Of a DNA stretch of 9,297 nucleotides, positions 7,382-9,297 are shown piece by piece (position 1 is the stretch's first letter; every line of letters begins with the position of its first letter). Origin of the DNA: Armatimonadota bacterium (lineage in GTDB: Bacteria; Armatimonadota; SYMT01); NCBI GenBank assembly GCA_020696885.1, contig JAJFMS010000104.1, forward strand, positions 1-9,297, given 5' to 3'. Below the pieces are notes generated by a model. It was given only the letters and a program-made list of their open reading frames with translations, was not told the origin of the DNA and did not search any database. Position numbers and translations under genes: made by a program.

Positions 7382-7855
7382 TCATCTATTGGTCAGACTG
7401 CGGTCGAAGGCATTCCGCTCGAGCGTCGCCTTCATATCGCGGAAATGGGGTGAGAAGGGACTTACCAGGCGGTACAGGTCCTGCACGATCGCACGAATCT
7501 CTGACGTCTCCAACTCCATTCGTTCGCGGGGATCCGACAGCCGGCGCACGAGCGCGAGGTGCCACTCGCGCTGGATGGCGTGTAGGTGAAATTCTTGCGA
7601 GATCTTCGCCAGGGCGGCGTCAACCGGCTCATCATTGATAGCGGCCGCAAGACTTCGTTCCATGACGGGCCCCTCGGCAACCACCGCTGCATCCGTTGCA
7701 GTATGAAGCGCCACGAGTGCTTCCTGAAGCGAAGCCGCTTTCCGGACTGTGACGAGAGGCGGCTTGGTCGTCCTGGCCTTATCCGCGGTTGCGGCGCTGG
7801 CGGAAACGGCATGCATCAGAAGCGATACCCAACCGATGAAGCGCCACCGAATCAT
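7382..7855 (-). CDS. Small exported protein with an STN-like (secretin/TonB short N-terminal) domain
   Basis: A 157-aa protein of unknown function. The start is ATG at 7855-7853, preceded by AGGAGG (7867-7862) with 6-nt spacing. An upstream in-frame start at 7894 would add 13 residues without a ribosome binding site and bury the signal peptide. The N-terminus MIRWRFIGWVSLLMHAVSASA looks like a Sec signal peptide, with likely cleavage after residue 21. Residues about 35-100 (ASLQEALVALHTATDAAVVA...SLAAAINDEPVDAALAKISQEF) fit the beta-alpha pattern of STN domains, which normally precede secretin or TonB-receptor barrels in the periplasm. No barrel follows: after a helical stretch (EIRAIVQDLYRLVSP) it ends at a TGA 38 bp from the IS right end. 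It may be a natural stand-alone STN protein, or a longer gene cut short by the IS. The signal peptide is clearer than the STN call. Confidence 0.75.
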   Translation of the reverse strand: MIRWRFIGWVSLLMHAVSASAATADKARTTKPPLVTVRKAASLQEALVALHTATDAAVVAEGPVMERSLAAAINDEPVDAALAKISQEFHLHAIQREWHLALVRRLSDPRERMELETSEIRAIVQDLYRLVSPFSPHFRDMKATLERNAFDRSLTNR

Positions 7856-7923
7856 GTGCTTCCTCCTCGGCTGGTGGATTGCTGAGAACTGCATAAGCCC
7901 CGGTCTTCAAGTTGGTTCTTAAC

Positions 7924-7952
7924 TTTACACACGGGAGCTTGGTGGCTGTCAA
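7924..7952 (-). promoter_or_regulatory. Sigma70-type promoter for the STN-like gene
   Basis: On the minus strand a perfect TTGACA (-35, 7952-7947) is followed after exactly 17 nt by TGTAAA (-10, 7929-7924, four of six consensus bases). This leaves a leader of roughly 60 nt before the ATG at 7855. It is the best promoter match I found in the window and is correctly placed for the small exported protein. Confidence 0.6.
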
Positions 7953-8036
7953 GCGGCGCTTTCAGGATTTCGGTGCGCGCGTTCAGTGTGCCGGGGGTAT
8001 GGTTGTCGGAAGTTGAAGGGGCGTGCTGCTATCGAC

Positions 8037-8233
8037 GGATCAACTGCCAACTCGCGCGCATCGACCAGGCGCCGTTCGTCACCCACGTGCATCTCTTGCC
8101 GAGCGATCACACCTCCGGCGGCGTCGGTGAGCCGGGCGTGCCACCGATCGTGGCCGCCATCACCAACGCGGTGTTCGCGGCCACCGGAAAGCGGGTCCGC
8201 GACCTGCCGATCAGTAAGACGAAGCTGGTTTAG
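8037..8233 (+). pseudogene. Orphan C-terminal fragment of a second IorB-like subunit
   Basis: Only the last ~65 codons of a second molybdenum-hydroxylase large subunit remain. Similarity begins around 8039 (NCQLARIDQAP, where the family has ...Y.LARIDQAP). It runs through [22 protein letters not shown], with the catalytic-type glutamate in GVGE, to [14 protein letters not shown] and TAG 8231-8233. The open frame can be read from GTG 7973, but residues before about 8037 do not resemble the family and no ribosome binding site supports that start. All cofactor-binding domains are absent, so the fragment cannot be an enzyme. It retains the ~25-30 residues that the copy at 2-1352 lost. Its third-position-only differences from that copy indicate a separate ancestral paralogue rather than a recent duplication. 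Confidence 0.85.
8112..8233 (+). repeat. Direct repeat copy 2 (IorB C-terminal coding tail)
   Basis: Partner of 1231-1352, same orientation, 6881 bp downstream: 114 of 122 positions identical and no gaps. The pair brackets the IS3 remnant, the c-di-GMP gene, the ATPase pseudogene, the IS and the STN-like gene, and is long enough to support homologous recombination that would delete all of them. Confidence 0.95.
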
Positions 8234-8590
8234 TTCGAACCGACCGGTTAGCGCACCGGTGCCGTTAGGGAGCGGCGCTCTGCTCGCCGTTCGTTGGTGA
8301 CCGCGGCGCGGAAAACATGTCGGGGGTGGGCCATTGGCCCAGCCCCTTCAGCGTACTCCGGCATGATGGGTTCGTTCGGGCCGTGCTGAACGCTGGTTGT
8401 GAGGAGGGTCGGCAACTCGAACATCGGAGAAAGAGCTGTCCTGGGCCTCCTCGTCCCGGCTGCGAGGAGGCGCGCGAAGCCCGTAAGGGTGCACCGATCG
8501 ACGGCGCGGTGAAGTTCCTCTCCGGCAACGGGCAGAGCCGATCACCCCTTCGACCACGCACCTCAGCTGGCCCGAGCGAAAGGCCACTCG
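8234..8590. other. Gene-free spacer rich in inverted repeats
   Basis: No frame looks coding between the IorB tail and the acyltransferase. Four potential hairpins are visible: ACCGGT-TAGCGC-ACCGGT (8243-8260), 10 nt after the TAG and a possible relic terminator; a 7-bp stem (8271-8277 with 8285-8291); a 10-bp G+C stem with one bulged G and an ATT loop (8323-8332 with 8336-8346); and a perfect 9-bp stem GCCTCCTCG/CGAGGAGGC with a 9-nt loop (8445-8471). None has a good T tract. No clear promoter for the downstream gene was seen. Confidence 0.6.
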
Positions 8591-9297
8591 ATGAGCGTTC
8601 GCCCAAGCGATCCGAAGCAGAACGCGAGCCTGGACGTGACGGAGCCGCGCGTTCGCTTGGCTTTCCTGGATGGGCTGCGCGGTCTGGCGGCGCTCTACGT
8701 CGTCCTCTTCCACCTCGTCTATCAGGAGGCCATGCGGTATGGAAGCGCGCTTCCGCAGCCCTGGCAGGTGGCGCTGGCCGGCTTGGGACGGGGCAGGTAC
8801 GCGGTAGCCGTATTTATCGTGATCTCGGGCTATTGCTTGATGCTGCCGGTGGCTCGTACCGTGCAGGGTTACCTGCCTGGGGGAGTGGGGCGCTTCTTGC
8901 AAAGGAGAGCGCGCAGGATACTTCCTCCCTACTATGCGGCGCTGGCCATCTGCTTGCTGCTCCTCGTGCTGACCGCTCTGTATCAGCGCGGCGGGGGGAC
9001 CGGCAGGTCCCATCCCGTGGTGGAAGCTTCGAACCTCCTGGCGCATCTCCTCCTGGTGCATGATCTACGCGCGGAGTGGGCGCAGGCCATCGATCCGCCG
9101 ATGTGGAGTGTGGCGGTGGAGTGGCACATCTACTTGCTGTTCCCCACGCTGTTGCTGTCGCTCTGGCGCCGGCTGGGCAGTGCCATCGCCATCGCCATCG
9201 CCCTGGGCCTGGGATTGCTGCCCCACTACCTGCTTCCGCCCGCGGAGAACTTCGACTGGGCGCGCCCGTGGTACCTGGGGCTCTTTACGATGGGCAT
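8591..9297 (+). CDS. OafA/YrhL-type membrane acyltransferase (acyltransferase 3 family), 3' partial
   Basis: The first 235 residues of an integral membrane O-acyltransferase, a family that typically transfers acetyl or other acyl groups onto surface polysaccharides, lipopolysaccharide or other cell-envelope glycans. Hallmarks: FLDGLRGLAALYVVLFH (25-41), the first membrane helix with the conserved His41; FIVISGYCLMLP (75-86); RRARRILPPYY (105-115), the conserved basic motif before the next helix; and MWSVAVEWHIYLLFP (171-185), the family's WSLSVE-like signature. Several hydrophobic helices follow (112-130, 180-192, 197-210). Full-length members are about 350-400 aa or longer, so the end lies beyond the window. 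The ATG at 8591 is supported by AAAGG (8579-8583) with 7-nt spacing, and the family motif starts about 25 residues in, as usual. A (GCCATC)3 hexamer run at 9182-9199 encodes an Ile-Ala repeat. Substrate unknown. Confidence 0.92.
   Translation, partial: MSVRPSDPKQNASLDVTEPRVRLAFLDGLRGLAALYVVLFHLVYQEAMRYGSALPQPWQVALAGLGRGRYAVAVFIVISGYCLMLPVARTVQGYLPGGVGRFLQRRARRILPPYYAALAICLLLLVLTALYQRGGGTGRSHPVVEASNLLAHLLLVHDLRAEWAQAIDPPMWSVAVEWHIYLLFPTLLLSLWRRLGSAIAIAIALGLGLLPHYLLPPAENFDWARPWYLGLFTMG

Noticed and set aside
8317..9063. 248-aa plus frame and 237-aa minus frame (8348-9061) over the acyltransferase start
   Set aside because: The third frame, from 8591, carries unmistakable acyltransferase 3 motifs and stays open to the window edge; the competing frames show none.
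9182..9199. (GCCATC)3 as a phase-variation tract
   Set aside because: Only three hexamer units, in frame; changes would add or remove Ile-Ala pairs in a membrane helix and not switch expression.

Overview
The window is G+C-rich bacterial DNA with long spurious antisense frames. Its gene content (a molybdenum hydroxylase large subunit, a large multi-sensor c-di-GMP protein, a type IV pilus/type II secretion ATPase, IS remnants and an OafA-like acyltransferase) fits a large-genome soil or environmental bacterium. The receiver-PAS-GAF-GGDEF-EAL architecture would suit Acidobacteriota (Solibacter-like), but that assignment is an inference from general family resemblance. Nothing in the window fixes the taxon.

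Layout. (a) 1-1352: 3' part of an isoquinoline 1-oxidoreductase beta-subunit-like (IorB, molybdopterin-binding) gene. An internal deletion with frameshift removes the catalytic GVGE glutamate from the reading frame. (b) 1386-1425: strong hairpin. (c) about 1425-1560, minus strand: decayed IS3-type OrfB remnant. (d) 1561-2229: no recognisable gene. (e) 2230-5544: the dominant intact gene, a 1104-aa REC-PAS-PAS-GAF-PAS-GGDEF-EAL protein. Both c-di-GMP catalytic domains look competent, but the receiver has Glu in place of the phospho-acceptor Asp. (f) about 5695-6404: pseudogene of a PilB/GspE-type ATPase with a mutated Walker A lysine, a deleted Walker B region and loss of both termini. (g) 6403-7344: IS5-like insertion sequence with an apparently intact DDE transposase. 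(h) 7382-7855, minus strand: small exported protein with an STN-like domain, a good ribosome binding site and a clear sigma70-type promoter. (i) about 8037-8233: orphan C-terminal fragment of a second IorB-like gene. Its last 122 bp match the end of the first copy except at eight sites, all third codon positions. (j) 8234-8590: gene-free, rich in inverted repeats. (k) 8591-end: 5' part of an OafA-type membrane acyltransferase.

Reading as a whole: this is a decaying accessory region. Remnants of at least four genes (two IorB-like, one secretion/pilus ATPase, one IS3 transposase) surround one intact signalling gene, one intact IS and one small exported protein. There is no convincing operon. 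The intact genes look independently expressed. The best leads are the Asp-to-Glu receiver on a bifunctional c-di-GMP enzyme, and the paired IorB tails whose silent-only divergence shows that both were once functional paralogues. I did not find a coherent new multi-gene system.
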